Part shown: positions 32,025 to 40,492 of the stretch, in pieces
Numbering within the stretch: position 1 is the stretch's first letter
Layout: each line of letters begins with the position of its first letter
Source: Nonomuraea thailandensis
GTDB lineage: Bacteria; Actinomycetota; Actinomycetes; Streptosporangiales; Streptosporangiaceae
Length of the DNA stretch: 64,000 nucleotides
Direction: 5' to 3'
NCBI RefSeq assembly: GCF_024172165.1
Contig: NZ_JAMZEB010000002.1
Coordinates: forward strand, 4,237,501-4,301,500
Notes under the pieces: generated by a model
Told to the model about the DNA's origin: nothing
Database searches by the model: none
The model's input: only the letters and a program-made list of their open reading frames with translations
Made by a program: the position numbers and the translations under genes

Positions 32025-32069
32025 GCTACCCGGGTACCCATCGTTGAACAGCAGGTAGACCGCTCGCTC
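32025..32069 (-). pseudogene. Short remnant resembling an ECF42 sigma factor
   Basis: The minus strand encodes ERAVYLLFNDGYPGS, which matches the VxYLxxNEGY signature after region 4 in ECF42 sigma factors (compare VVYLIYNEGYRG in the intact gene at 24.7-25.9 kb). Nothing on either side aligns, so if genuine it is a last fragment of a decayed gene in the ppk2 upstream region. Confidence 0.35.
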
Positions 32070-32196
32070 ACGTGCCCGGCTTGCCGCGGGCGCGGCGCAC
32101 GCGTCCGCGCCGGCCGCACTCAGCTCCAAGCCGATCACAAGAGCGGCGCCCTATCTCTTGGTGGGTCAGATCGTCACCGCACCGTGGAGCTCCCTC

Positions 32197-32601
32197 ATGC
32201 GTTCGCTCGTCGTCCTCGCCACCGCCGCCGCCGTCTCGCTGGCGCTCAGCGCCCCGGCCGCCGCCACCCCGGCGATGTGGAAGTGGCGGGCCGTGCACTC
32301 CGCCGACGGCATGGCCACCGCCTGGGGCGAGGTGGCCGTCCACCAGTTCGGCCACGTCGTGGACGGCAAGCTGGAGGACACGCGCGGCAGCGGCTGCGCG
32401 TGGGCGGTGCTGCGCGCGCAGGACTCCCGCAACGGCCGCTGGCGCGAGCACGGCTTCTACAACTGCGTGCCTGGCGTCGGCACGTTCAGGAAGGACTACC
32501 GCAACACGCGGCAGGTCAGGGTCCAGGTCTGCCGCGGCACGGCCAAGCGGCCCACCGGCGAGTGCTCGGCGTGGAAGACCATCCTGCGGCCGGGACAGTA
32601 G
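32197..32601 (+). CDS. Small secreted protein of unknown function
   Basis: 134 residues from ATG 32197 (GGAG 9 bp upstream), preferred to the TTG at 32158 because the signal peptide MRSLVVLATAAAVSLALSAP starts there; cleavage near PAAA (about 23). The mature protein is Trp-rich (WKWRAVHSADG) with four Cys (GCAWAV, YNCVPG, QVCRGT, GECSAW), likely two disulfides. No family recognised. It precedes another small exported protein gene on the same strand by 76 bp. Confidence 0.8.
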   Translation: MRSLVVLATAAAVSLALSAPAAATPAMWKWRAVHSADGMATAWGEVAVHQFGHVVDGKLEDTRGSGCAWAVLRAQDSRNGRWREHGFYNCVPGVGTFRKDYRNTRQVRVQVCRGTAKRPTGECSAWKTILRPGQ

Positions 32602-32677
32602 CGGGTCAGGCTTCGTGGTGATCCGCCGGGCTCCGCCGGGCGAATCTGCACGTGTCGTGACAACGGGGAGGACATTC

Positions 32678-33169
32678 ATGAAGAAGCTACTCGTGGCGCT
32701 GCTGGCCGGCGGAGCGCTGGCCGCCGTCACCGCCGCGCCCGCCGTGGCCGCGAAGGAGCCCGCCCTGGGCCCGTACGGCTACGGCTCCGTCAAGCTCGGC
32801 ATGAGCGCCACGAAGGCGCGGGCCACCGGGAAGATCGTGCTCAGGATGCCGGCCGGAGCGGGCCCGTGCTCCGGCTGGAACCTCAGGGCGCGTCCGGCCG
32901 GGAAGGGGCGCGTGGGCCTGTACATCTCCAAGCGGGTCGGCGTGGCCGTGATCCTGGCGCAGAAGGGGATGCGGACGCCGCAGGGGATCGGCCTGGGCTC
33001 GTCCGCGAAGCAGGTCAGGAAGGCCTACCCGGGGCTGCGGACCTCGCCCAGCGGGATCGTCCACACCACGGTGCCGGGCAACCCGAAGGCCTACTACGCC
33101 TTCCTCTACGCCAAGGGCAAGGTCAGGGAGCTGGCCTTCGGGCTCGACAAGCAGGACTGCATCAACTGA
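32678..33169 (+). CDS. Small secreted protein of unknown function
   Basis: 163 residues from ATG 32678 (RBS GGGGAGGA). Signal peptide MKKLLVALLAGGALAAVTAA, cleavage near AVAA (about 25). The mature region begins GPYGYGSVKLGMSATKARATGKI and has ISKRVGVAVILAQKGMRTPQGIGLGSS, a pattern seen in small exported actinobacterial proteins where G-x-S/T-x-x-x-A-K segments form repeated beta-strand-helix units. Two Cys (GPCSGW and C-terminal QDCIN) probably pair. Ends 8 bp inside the convergent hydrolase gene. Confidence 0.8.
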   Translation: MKKLLVALLAGGALAAVTAAPAVAAKEPALGPYGYGSVKLGMSATKARATGKIVLRMPAGAGPCSGWNLRARPAGKGRVGLYISKRVGVAVILAQKGMRTPQGIGLGSSAKQVRKAYPGLRTSPSGIVHTTVPGNPKAYYAFLYAKGKVRELAFGLDKQDCIN

Positions 33170-33935
33170 CCGGCGGCTCAGGGCGCTCCTCCAGGAACGG
33201 CAGGACCTGTTCCAGCACCTGGCGGGAGCGCCGCGGGGCCTGGCCGTGGTCGGCGTCCTGGACGGAGAAGAACGGGGCGCCGTGGGCGAGCGCGTGCTCG
33301 CGCATCGGGTCGTGCCAGGGGTCGGCGGTGCCCGCGTACATCAGGACGGGCACCCCGGAGGCGGCCAGGCGCGCGCCCAGGCCGGGCTCGCGGGAGAACA
33401 TGTCGTAGTTCACCCGGTACGCGGCAGGGTCGCCCGCCTCGATGACCGCCACCTGGTACGGATGCCCCAGCGCGCCTTCCTTGACGATCTCGTACACGTC
33501 GTGGTCGCCCGGCAGCCCGAGCGCGGCCAGCACCGCCGGCACCCGGGAGCGGAAGCCGTCCGGGTCGAAGCCGCCGGCCACCAGCCGGGTCAGCCGCTCG
33601 GGCGCGTACGCGGCCACGGCGTAACCGGTCATGGCCCCCAGCGAGTACCCCCAGAACGCGGCCCGGTCGAGGCCGAGGTCGTCCAGGACGGCGGTGACGT
33701 ACCCGGCCCGGCGCTCCGCCGTGTACGCCTGCGGCTCGTGCGGCGCGTCGCTGGCGCCCAGCCCGAGCGGGTCGACGGCGATCACGGTGTGGGCGGCGGC
33801 CAGGACGGCGGTGTAGCCGAGGTGCGCCCAGTGGCCGCCGTCCTCGAACATGCCGGGGTGCAGGACCACGGGCGGGCCGCCGTTCCCGGCGACCTGGTAG
33901 GCGATGCGCTGTCCGTCGCTGCGCGCGTAGTACAC
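33162..33935 (-). CDS. Alpha/beta hydrolase, probable target of the divergent HxlR regulator
   Basis: 257 residues from GTG 33935; an upstream ATG at 33984 would include the operator in the coding region. Alpha/beta hydrolase: VVLHPGMFEDGGHW (oxyanion region), nucleophile in WGYSLGAMTG (about residue 100), acid in YAGTADPWHDP, His in DADHGQAP. Putative esterase or lyase; the substrate is unknown. It lies divergently 88 bp from an HxlR-family gene, with a clear dyad between. Confidence 0.85.
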   Translation of the reverse strand: MYYARSDGQRIAYQVAGNGGPPVVLHPGMFEDGGHWAHLGYTAVLAAAHTVIAVDPLGLGASDAPHEPQAYTAERRAGYVTAVLDDLGLDRAAFWGYSLGAMTGYAVAAYAPERLTRLVAGGFDPDGFRSRVPAVLAALGLPGDHDVYEIVKEGALGHPYQVAVIEAGDPAAYRVNYDMFSREPGLGARLAASGVPVLMYAGTADPWHDPMREHALAHGAPFFSVQDADHGQAPRRSRQVLEQVLPFLEERPEPPVS

Positions 33936-33958
33936 GATCAGAACCCCCTGAGCAGGAA

Positions 33959-33975
33959 CGTTACCTCTTGTAACG
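33959..33975. promoter_or_regulatory. HxlR operator candidate
   Basis: CGTTAC-ctctt-GTAACG, a perfect 6-bp dyad with a 5-bp spacer in the hydrolase/hxlR divergent gap. A further GTAACG occurs inside the start of the hxlR coding region (about 34045). Confidence 0.6.
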
Positions 33976-34023
33976 GGAGTCATCCTGGGGCATGATCGAC
34001 GGGTTCGAAAAGGAGGCACTTTC

Positions 34024-34401
34024 TTGTCACAACGGAACACCGTCGTAACGGACCAGGTCACCGACTGTCCGCTGCCGGAGGTGCTGCGGTTGATCGGCGA
34101 CAAGTGGTGCATCCAGATCCTGGTCGAGCTGGGGGCGGGGCCGCGCAGGTTCACCCAGCTGGAGCGCGCGATCGAGGGCGTCAGCCGCCGCATGCTGACG
34201 CTCAACCTGCGCAACCTCGAACGCAACGGCCTGGTCACCCGCACGGTGCACCCGGACGCGCCGCCGAGCGTCGAGTACGCCATCACGCCCTTGGCCGAGG
34301 ACGTCCGCGAGCCCCTCGAACTGCTCGCCCGGTGGGCCCGCGGCGCCATCCCGGCCCTGGTCGCGGCGCGGCAGGAGTACGACGCCCGGGCCCGGGGGTG
34401 A
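34024..34401 (+). CDS. HxlR-family transcriptional regulator
   Basis: 125 residues, TTG start 34024 with RBS AGGAGG at 8 bp. Typical HxlR/MarR-like winged helix: DCPLPEVLRLIGDKWCIQILVEL (about 14-36), FTQLERAIEGVSRRMLTLNLRNLERNGLVTR (recognition helix around 52-70) and PPSVEYAITPLAEDV. The Cys14 that precedes the winged helix is often the redox- or aldehyde-sensing Cys in this family. It probably controls itself and the divergent hydrolase. Confidence 0.93.
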   Translation: MSQRNTVVTDQVTDCPLPEVLRLIGDKWCIQILVELGAGPRRFTQLERAIEGVSRRMLTLNLRNLERNGLVTRTVHPDAPPSVEYAITPLAEDVREPLELLARWARGAIPALVAARQEYDARARG

Positions 34402-34422
34402 GGACGGCGCCGTCCGGCGCGG

Positions 34423-34656
34423 TCACTTGCCGCAGGTGACGATCACCAGCGTGAGGATGGCGGCGAGGAGCAGCGCCATGGCGGCCACCGCGGCCACCTC
34501 GGTGCGGCTGACGTGGTCGCAGAAGCGGCGCGGCCCGTCCTGCTCGGCCCGCTCGTTGAACTCGCTGAGCCGGCTGGCCAGGCGTTCCCCGCTGCGCAGC
34601 AGTTCGAGCTCGATCGCCGCCAGCGCGAGCCGTTCCCGCGGTGACAGGCCGTCCAC
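34423..34656 (-). CDS. DUF3040 small membrane protein
   Basis: 77 residues. MDGLSPRERLALAAIELEL is the standard DUF3040 opening, followed by a single C-terminal membrane helix (VAAVAAMALLLAAILTLVIV). Role unknown. The start is 4 bp after the ctaD stop, so it is the last gene of the ctaD transcript. The palindrome GGACGGCGCCGTCC (34402-34415), just beyond its stop, may terminate both strands. Confidence 0.88.
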   Translation of the reverse strand: MDGLSPRERLALAAIELELLRSGERLASRLSEFNERAEQDGPRRFCDHVSRTEVAAVAAMALLLAAILTLVIVTCGK

Positions 34657-34660
34657 GCCG

Positions 34661-36331
34661 TCACTCCGCCGCTCGGCCGCCGACGTGCGGATAATGCAGG
34701 TCGAAGGCCGGTCGTTCGGAGCGGATGCGGGGCATGCCGGTGAAGTTGTGCCGGGGCGGCGGGCAGGAGGTGGCCCATTCCAGGGAGTTGCCGAACCCCC
34801 ACGGGTCGTCCACGACCACCCTCCGGGCCCGGCGCGCGGTGTACCAGACGTTGAACAGGAACGGCAGCGTCGAGATGCCCAGGATGAGCGCCCCGACCGA
34901 GGAGAACAGGTGCAGGTCGGTGAAGCCGTCGTCGGGGCCGTAGTCGGCGTAGCGGCGCGGCATGCCGGCCACGCCGAGCCAGTGCTGGACCAGGAACGTG
35001 GCGTGGAAGCCGATGAACAGCAGCCAGAAGTGCAGCTTGCCGAGCCCTTCGTGCAGCATGCGCCCCGTCATCTTGGGCCACCAGAAGTAGAACCCGGCGA
35101 ACATGGCGAACACCACGGTGCCGAACACCACGTAGTGGAAGTGGGCCACCACGAAGTAGGTGTCGGTGACGTGGAAGTCGAGCGGCGGCGAGCCGAGGAT
35201 GACGCCGGTCAGGCCGCCGAGCAGGAACGTGATGAGGAACCCGACCGCGAACAGCATCGGCGTCTCGAAGCTCAGGTGCCCGCGCCACATCGTGCCGATC
35301 CAGTTGAAGAACTTCACGCCTGTCGGCACCGCGATGAGGAAGGTGAAGAAGGAGAAGAACGGCAGCAGCACCTGCCCCGTGGGGAACATGTGGTGCGCCC
35401 AGACGGTCATCGACAGCCCGGCGATGGCGATGGTGGCGCCGACCAGGCCGATGTAGCCGAAGATGGGCTTGCGGCTGAAGACCGGGATGACCTCGGTGAT
35501 GATGCCGAAGAACGGCAGGGCGATGATGTAGACCTCGGGGTGGCCGAAGAACCAGAACAGGTGCTGCCAGAGCATCGCGCCGCCGTTGCCCGGGGTGAAG
35601 TACTGCGTGCCGAGCTTGCGGTCGCCCTCCAGCGCGAGCAGCGCGGCGGCCAGCACGGGGAAGGCCATCAGCACGAGCATGCTGGTCAGCAGCACGTTCC
35701 AGGTGAAGATCGACATGCGGAACATGGTCATGCCGGGGGCGCGCATGCAGATGATCGTGGTGATGAAGTTGACCGCGCCGAGGATCGTTCCCACGCCGGC
35801 CAGGCTCAGCCCCATGATCCACAGGTCACCCCCGATCCCGGGCGAGAAGACCGCGTCCGACAGTGGCGTGTAGGCGAACCAGCCGAAGCTGGCCGCCCCC
35901 GACGGGCTGAAGAAGCCGCTGACCGCGATGATGCCGCCGAACAGGAACAGCCAGAAGCTCACCGCGTTCAGCCGGGGGAAGGCCACGTCCGGCGAGCCGA
36001 TCTGCAGCGGCATGATCACGTTGGCGAACCCGGCGAACAGCGGGGTGGCGAACAGCAGCATCATGATCGTGCCGTGCATGGTGAAGAGCTGGTTGTACTG
36101 CTCGTTGCTCACCAGTTGCAGGTCCGGGTGGACGAGCTCGGCCCGGATGATCAGCGCCATGACGCCGGCCAGCGAGAAGAACACGAAGGAGGCGATGAGG
36201 TACATGTAGCCGATGACCTTGTGGTCCGTGGTCGACATCCAGCGCACGACGAGGCGGCCCTTGCTCGTCGGCTCGGCCGGCGCCACGGCGGACGTCAACG
36301 GTCTGTCAGTACGCGGTTCGTCAATGGTCAC
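34661..36331 (-). CDS. ctaD: Cytochrome c oxidase subunit I (aa3 type)
   Basis: 556 residues, GTG start 36331. Twelve membrane segments. Haem and copper ligands visible: TMHGTIMMLL (low-spin haem His), WQHLFWFFGHPEVYI (CuB His and cross-linked Tyr), AHHMFPTG (two CuB His) and VVAHFHYVVFGT (haem a3 and haem a ligands). The C-terminus matches actinobacterial CtaD. Subunits II, III and the bc1 genes are not nearby, so this may be a second ctaD copy or the housekeeping gene in a split arrangement; both occur in actinomycetes. Divergent from an AEC transporter. Confidence 0.95.
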   Translation of the reverse strand: MTIDEPRTDRPLTSAVAPAEPTSKGRLVVRWMSTTDHKVIGYMYLIASFVFFSLAGVMALIIRAELVHPDLQLVSNEQYNQLFTMHGTIMMLLFATPLFAGFANVIMPLQIGSPDVAFPRLNAVSFWLFLFGGIIAVSGFFSPSGAASFGWFAYTPLSDAVFSPGIGGDLWIMGLSLAGVGTILGAVNFITTIICMRAPGMTMFRMSIFTWNVLLTSMLVLMAFPVLAAALLALEGDRKLGTQYFTPGNGGAMLWQHLFWFFGHPEVYIIALPFFGIITEVIPVFSRKPIFGYIGLVGATIAIAGLSMTVWAHHMFPTGQVLLPFFSFFTFLIAVPTGVKFFNWIGTMWRGHLSFETPMLFAVGFLITFLLGGLTGVILGSPPLDFHVTDTYFVVAHFHYVVFGTVVFAMFAGFYFWWPKMTGRMLHEGLGKLHFWLLFIGFHATFLVQHWLGVAGMPRRYADYGPDDGFTDLHLFSSVGALILGISTLPFLFNVWYTARRARRVVVDDPWGFGNSLEWATSCPPPRHNFTGMPRIRSERPAFDLHYPHVGGRAAE

Positions 36332-36519
36332 CGGAGAACCCCCATTTGCCCCGTGGTGCTCTCGGCGCCCTCACATGACGGTATTTTCGCAGGTCAGCGC
36401 CGTACGACGGGCTTACCCCCTCCTTGGGCACCTATGCCGGTGCCGCGCCCGGAGCCCGGACCGGATCGGCTTGGACACCTCAGATAACCTCCTGAACGTC
36501 CAGTTTGGGAGGGAATGGG

Positions 36520-37443
36520 TTGTCGGGGGTTGTCGCGGCGTTCGCCGCCTTGGTGTCGGTTGCCGTGCTCGGCTACGTCATCGGTGTCATCGGCCTGCTG
36601 CGGGCCAGTGACGAGCTGGTGCTGTCGCGGCTGGCGTTCTTCGTGGCGACCCCGGCGCTGATGTTCGCCACCGTGTCGCGGGCCGATCTGGGCGCGCTGC
36701 TCTCGCCGGTGCTGCTGACCGAGATCATCGCGGTGGCGGTCACGCAGCTCGTGTTCGTGCTGGTGGCCAAGCTGCTCTGGCGGCGGACGACGGGGCAGGC
36801 CACGATCGGCGCGCTGGCCTCGTCGTACGTCAACGCCGGCAACCTGGGCGTGCCGATCTCGCTGTACGTGCTGGGCGACGCCGCCCTGGTGGCCCCCATC
36901 CTGCTCTTCCAGCTCCTCGTCCTGACCCCGGTCTCGTTCCTGATCCTGGACAAGGGCTCCCGCTCGCCGCGCGCGGTGCTGCTGCTGCCGTTCCGCAACC
37001 CGCTCACGGTCGCCTCGCTGCTCGGCCTGGCGCTCGCGCTCAGCGGGATCTCGCTGCCGGTCACGGTCATGCGCCCGATCGACCTGCTCGGCGGCGCGGC
37101 CGTGCCGGTGGCGCTGCTGGCGTACGGGCTGAGCCTGTACGGCTCGCGCCGCGCGGAGAGCGCCCCGGAGGAGGAGGGCGTCGGCAAGGACATCGCCCTG
37201 GCCGTGACGCTCAAGGCGTTCGCCCAGCCCGCGCTCGCGTACGTGACCGCCCGCTTCGCGCTGGGCCTGGAGGGCACGCAGCTCCTGGCGGCGACGTTGT
37301 TCGCGGCGCTGCCCACCGCCCAGAACATCTACGTCTACGCCGTCACCTACGACACCGGCAGGCGCCTGGCCCGTGGCGCGGTGCTGCTGACCACGGGACT
37401 GTCCATCCCGATCATGACGGCGATCGGCGCCGTGCTCGGCTGA
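36520..37443 (+). CDS. AEC-family transporter
   Basis: 307 residues from TTG 36520, placed 7 bp after RBS GGGAGG; a TTG at 36505 precedes that RBS. About ten membrane helices in two halves of five with the crossover motif region SSYVNAGNLGVPISLYVLG (about 105-123), typical of auxin efflux carrier-like (AEC) proteins, which in bacteria export malate, malonate or similar organic acids. The substrate is not predictable. The central loop SRRAESAPEEEGVGKD is cytoplasmic. Divergent from ctaD (188 bp). Confidence 0.88.
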   Translation: MSGVVAAFAALVSVAVLGYVIGVIGLLRASDELVLSRLAFFVATPALMFATVSRADLGALLSPVLLTEIIAVAVTQLVFVLVAKLLWRRTTGQATIGALASSYVNAGNLGVPISLYVLGDAALVAPILLFQLLVLTPVSFLILDKGSRSPRAVLLLPFRNPLTVASLLGLALALSGISLPVTVMRPIDLLGGAAVPVALLAYGLSLYGSRRAESAPEEEGVGKDIALAVTLKAFAQPALAYVTARFALGLEGTQLLAATLFAALPTAQNIYVYAVTYDTGRRLARGAVLLTTGLSIPIMTAIGAVLG

Positions 37444-37450
37444 CGGAGGT

Positions 37451-37468
37451 CCGGAAAAATTTCTCCGG
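37451..37468. promoter_or_regulatory. 18-bp near-perfect palindrome upstream of the VOC gene
   Basis: CCGGAAAAATTTCTCCGG, symmetric except for one base pair, in the 101-bp gap between the AEC gene and the VOC-fold gene. It could be an operator or a weak terminator. Confidence 0.35.
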
Positions 37469-37544
37469 GATCGTGTCGATCCGCGCTCCGGCCGTACGAC
37501 GCGTTGGTGAAGGACGACGACGAACCCCTGAGGAGGGACCCGCC

Positions 37545-38018
37545 ATGGAGCAGAAGATCACCACGTACCTGTGGTTCGACCACCAGGCCGAGGAGGCCGC
37601 CACCTTCTACACCTCGTTGTTCCCCGGCTCCCGCATCGTCAGCGTGCAGCGCCACGGCGAGGCCGGGCCCGGCGAGGCCCAGAAGGTGATGATGGTGGAG
37701 TTCGAGCTGGCCGGGCAGCGGTTCCTGGCGCTGAACGGCGGGCCGCAGTTCACGTTCACGGAGGCGATCTCCCTCTACGTCAACTGCGAGTCGCAGGAGG
37801 AGGTGGACGCGCTGTGGGCCAAGCTCACCGAGGGCGGCGAGGAGTCGCAGTGCGGCTGGCTGAAGGACCGGTGGGGGCTGTCCTGGCAGATCATCCCCAG
37901 GCAGCTCCCCGAGCTGCTCCAGCACCCCGACCCGGCGACGGCGCAGCAGGTGATGAAGGCCATGCTGGGCATGCAGAAGATCGACATCGGCGCGCTGCGG
38001 GCGGCCGCCGGCGAGTGA
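37545..38018 (+). CDS. VOC-fold protein (PhnB/3-demethylubiquinone methyltransferase-like)
   Basis: 157 residues from ATG 37545 (RBS AGGAGGG). QKITTYLWFDHQAEEAATFYTSLFPGSRI is the standard opening of the PhnB-like VOC group, with FLALNGGPQFTFTEAISLYVNC and the CGWLKDRWGLSWQIIP closing motif. Despite the database name, these are not methyltransferases but small glyoxalase-fold proteins of unknown role. No metal-ligand set is complete to my eye. It appears to be monocistronic. Confidence 0.9.
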   Translation: MEQKITTYLWFDHQAEEAATFYTSLFPGSRIVSVQRHGEAGPGEAQKVMMVEFELAGQRFLALNGGPQFTFTEAISLYVNCESQEEVDALWAKLTEGGEESQCGWLKDRWGLSWQIIPRQLPELLQHPDPATAQQVMKAMLGMQKIDIGALRAAAGE

Positions 38019-38112
38019 GCGGCTTCCTGCGCCGTTCGTGACGATGGGCCGGGGCCGGGTGTTCCGCTCGGGGACCGCCCGGCCCCGGCGTCCGCTAGGA
38101 CGGCATCATCCG

Positions 38113-39108
38113 CTAGGACGGCATCATCGTGTCCACGTCGAGGACGAGGGAGAACGGGTCGTCGTAGCCGCTCCAGGCGTCGGAGCCGGCCAGCATCTCC
38201 GCCCGGTCGAGCAGGCAGCCGTCGAGCAGGCCGGTGATGTGCCGGTGGTCGAGGTCGGGGCCGGTGAAGACGAGGTGCTGCACGCGGTCACCGGTCAGCG
38301 GGTTCCAGTCGAGGGCGGCCGCGGCGCGGCGGGCCGGGCGGCAGGCGTCCCACGCCGACGGGGGCCGGGCGGCCAGCCAGGGGCCGGCGTCGCGCACGGT
38401 GAGCCGGCCCGCCACCGAGTCCCAGGCCAGCAGGCGGTCGTGCCGGCAGGCCAGCCAGAAGCGGCCGCGGCCGCGTACCGAGCAGGCGGCCAGCTCCTCG
38501 GTGACCTGGAACAGGCGGCCGGGGTGCAGGGGCCGCAACCGGTGCCAGACGACCGTGGTGACCGCGCCGGTCCTGGCCTCGCAGGGCAGCAGCGCGGTGG
38601 CGGGATCGACGCGGTCGGCCAGCTCCCGCGGGCACGCCGTCCGGCCCGCCAGCCGGGGCAGGCCGTCGCGCAGGTGGTGGACGGGGGTGGCGGGCGCCAG
38701 GTGGGCGAGCACCGTCCGCGCCAGCTCGCCGTCCTCGGCGTCGCCGCCGTCGAGGACGAGATGGGTGGCGTACTCGACCTGCCTGGCCAGCACCTCGGCG
38801 ACGTACCGCTCGTCGCGGCCCGGCAGGCGATCACCGCGCAGGATGTCGACGGGCATGTGGCGGGCGTCGAGGGCCGTGAGCACGGCGGCCAGGCGCAGGC
38901 CCGCGCGGGCGGCGACGGCCTCGGCGAACGGGCGCGGCTCGGCGGTGTCCGCCAGCTCCAGCACCAGGAGGGCGGCGCCGGGGAGCGGCCCCGGGCCGAG
39001 GTCGTGACGGATCGCCACGGATCCCGGATGATCGGCCAGCAGCCGCCGCACGACGGCCGCGCGGGCGCCGGCGTACGGACCGGCGACCAGGACGACAGGT
39101 GTGGTCAC
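38113..39108 (-). CDS. CobW/COG0523-like protein under Zur control, Walker A degenerate
   Basis: 331 residues from GTG 39108. It shows the layout of COG0523 metallochaperone GTPases with a CobW C-terminal domain (GRGRFWLACRHDRLLAWDSVAGRL, then WNPLTGDRVQHLVFTGPDLD and DPF). The P-loop, normally GxxGxGKT, is GPYAGARAA, with Lys replaced by Arg, and the CxCC metal motif is not visible. The family supplies zinc (ZNG1/YciC) to target proteins under zinc starvation. A 15-bp Zur-box match lies 22 bp upstream. GTP binding may be lost or altered, so a metal-binding or scaffold role is possible. Confidence 0.75.
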   Translation of the reverse strand: MTTPVVLVAGPYAGARAAVVRRLLADHPGSVAIRHDLGPGPLPGAALLVLELADTAEPRPFAEAVAARAGLRLAAVLTALDARHMPVDILRGDRLPGRDERYVAEVLARQVEYATHLVLDGGDAEDGELARTVLAHLAPATPVHHLRDGLPRLAGRTACPRELADRVDPATALLPCEARTGAVTTVVWHRLRPLHPGRLFQVTEELAACSVRGRGRFWLACRHDRLLAWDSVAGRLTVRDAGPWLAARPPSAWDACRPARRAAAALDWNPLTGDRVQHLVFTGPDLDHRHITGLLDGCLLDRAEMLAGSDAWSGYDDPFSLVLDVDTMMPS

Positions 39109-39129
39109 GCGGACCCCCTCAAAATATAA

Positions 39130-39144
39130 TGAAAACCATTATCA
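39130..39144 (-). promoter_or_regulatory. Zur box (zinc uptake regulator)
   Basis: TGATAATGGTTTTCA on the minus strand, compared with the actinobacterial Zur consensus TGAAAATGATTTTCA as I remember it (13 of 15). It lies in an AT-rich island just upstream of the CobW-like start, next to a -10-like TATATT. Confidence 0.65.
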
Positions 39145-39326
39145 CCATCTTGGCACACCGGCGCCTCCGGCCGGCTCGGCCGCCTGTTCATGACTTGCAC
39201 AAACGGTGACGAGCTTCCTGAATGTGGTTCAGCACCCCGTTGTCGTTAACTTTCCTGACAGATCCCTGTCCATGTGCTCGACTTACTGTCGGCGAGGCTG
39301 CACCCCCCTCTTCAGGAGGTTCGTCG

Positions 39327-40484
39327 ATGGAACGCCGCCATTTCCTGCGCGCCTCGGTACTCGGCGCCGGCACGATCGCCTTCTCCGGCAGTCTCTGGCA
39401 AGGAGCGGCCCTCGCCGCGCCCGCCCAGAACGCCCCCGGCCCGTACGGCGCGCTGCAGGCCGCCGACGCCAACGGCATCCACCTGCCCGCCGGCTTCACC
39501 AGCCGGGTGATCGCCCGCTCCGGCCAGGCCGTCCCGGGCACGTCCTACACCTGGCACAACGCTCCCGACGGCGGCGCGTGCTTCGCCGACGGCAGCGGCT
39601 GGATCTACGTGTCCAACTCCGAGATCAACCCCGGCGGCGGCGCCTCGGCCATCCGCTTCGACGCCGGCGGGAACGTCACCTCGGCGTACCGGATCCTGTC
39701 CGGCACCCGTACGAACTGCGCGGGCGGCAAGACGCCATGGAACACGTGGTTGTCGTGCGAGGAGGTCAGCCGGGGCTTCGTCTACGAGACGTACCCGTTC
39801 GGCGGCGCCGCCGTGCAGCGGCCCGCGCTGGGCAGGTTCAAGCACGAGGCCGCCGCGGCCGACCCCGTACGAAGGGTCGTCTACCTGACCGAGGACGAGA
39901 CCGACGGGCGGTTCTACCGCTTCGTCCCCACGACCTGGGGCGACCTGTCGTCGGGCACCCTGCAGGTCCTGATGGCCGGCTCGGCCACCTCCGGCTCCTT
40001 CACCTGGGCGGACGTCCCCGACCCCGACGGCTCGCCGACCGCCACGCGCAGCCAGGTGCCGGGCTCGAAGTCCTTCAACGGCGGCGAGGGCTGCCACTAC
40101 GCGGACGGCACCGTCTGGTTCACCACCAAGGGCGACAACCGGGTGTGGCAGGTCGGCCTGACCAGCGGCACCTACGAGCTGGCCTACGACGACAGCCTGG
40201 TCAGCCCGGGGACGCCGCCGCTCACCGGCGTCGACAACGTCACCGGCTCCTCCTCGGGCGACCTCTTCGTGGCCGAGGACGGCGGGAACATGGAGATCTG
40301 CCTGATCACGCCCGATGACAAGATCTCGCCGTTCCTGCGGATCAACGGGCAGAGCGCGTCGGAGATCACCGGGCCGGCCTTCAGCCCGGCCGGCGACCGG
40401 CTGTACTTCTCGTCCCAGCGGGGGACGTCGGGGTCGTCGTCCGGTGGCATCACGTACTGCGTGACCGGCCCCTTCCGCAGCTGA
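39327..40484 (+). CDS. Tat-exported PhoX/DUF839-type phosphatase-like protein
   Basis: 385 residues from ATG 39327 (RBS CAGGAGG). A twin-arginine signal RRHFLRAS (residues 3-10) and hydrophobic stretch end near ALAAPA (about 31). The body is a beta-propeller of the DUF839/PhoX family: EVSRGFVYETYPFGG, YLTEDETDGRFYRFVP, GGEGCHYADGTVWFTTKGDNRVW, GPAFSPAGDRLYFSSQRG. PhoX enzymes are Ca/Fe-dependent phosphatases. The acidic metal ligands TEDE and SCEE are present. This shorter form may act on another substrate. A weak GTTCA element upstream (39227) is not a convincing PHO box. Confidence 0.88.
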   Translation: MERRHFLRASVLGAGTIAFSGSLWQGAALAAPAQNAPGPYGALQAADANGIHLPAGFTSRVIARSGQAVPGTSYTWHNAPDGGACFADGSGWIYVSNSEINPGGGASAIRFDAGGNVTSAYRILSGTRTNCAGGKTPWNTWLSCEEVSRGFVYETYPFGGAAVQRPALGRFKHEAAAADPVRRVVYLTEDETDGRFYRFVPTTWGDLSSGTLQVLMAGSATSGSFTWADVPDPDGSPTATRSQVPGSKSFNGGEGCHYADGTVWFTTKGDNRVWQVGLTSGTYELAYDDSLVSPGTPPLTGVDNVTGSSSGDLFVAEDGGNMEICLITPDDKISPFLRINGQSASEITGPAFSPAGDRLYFSSQRGTSGSSSGGITYCVTGPFRS

Positions 40485-40492
40485 CCGGATCG

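Noticed and set aside
39222..39260. PHO box upstream of the PhoX-like gene
   Set aside because: GTTCA elements occur at 39186 and 39227 but not as 11-bp direct repeats, so PhoP control is not supported.
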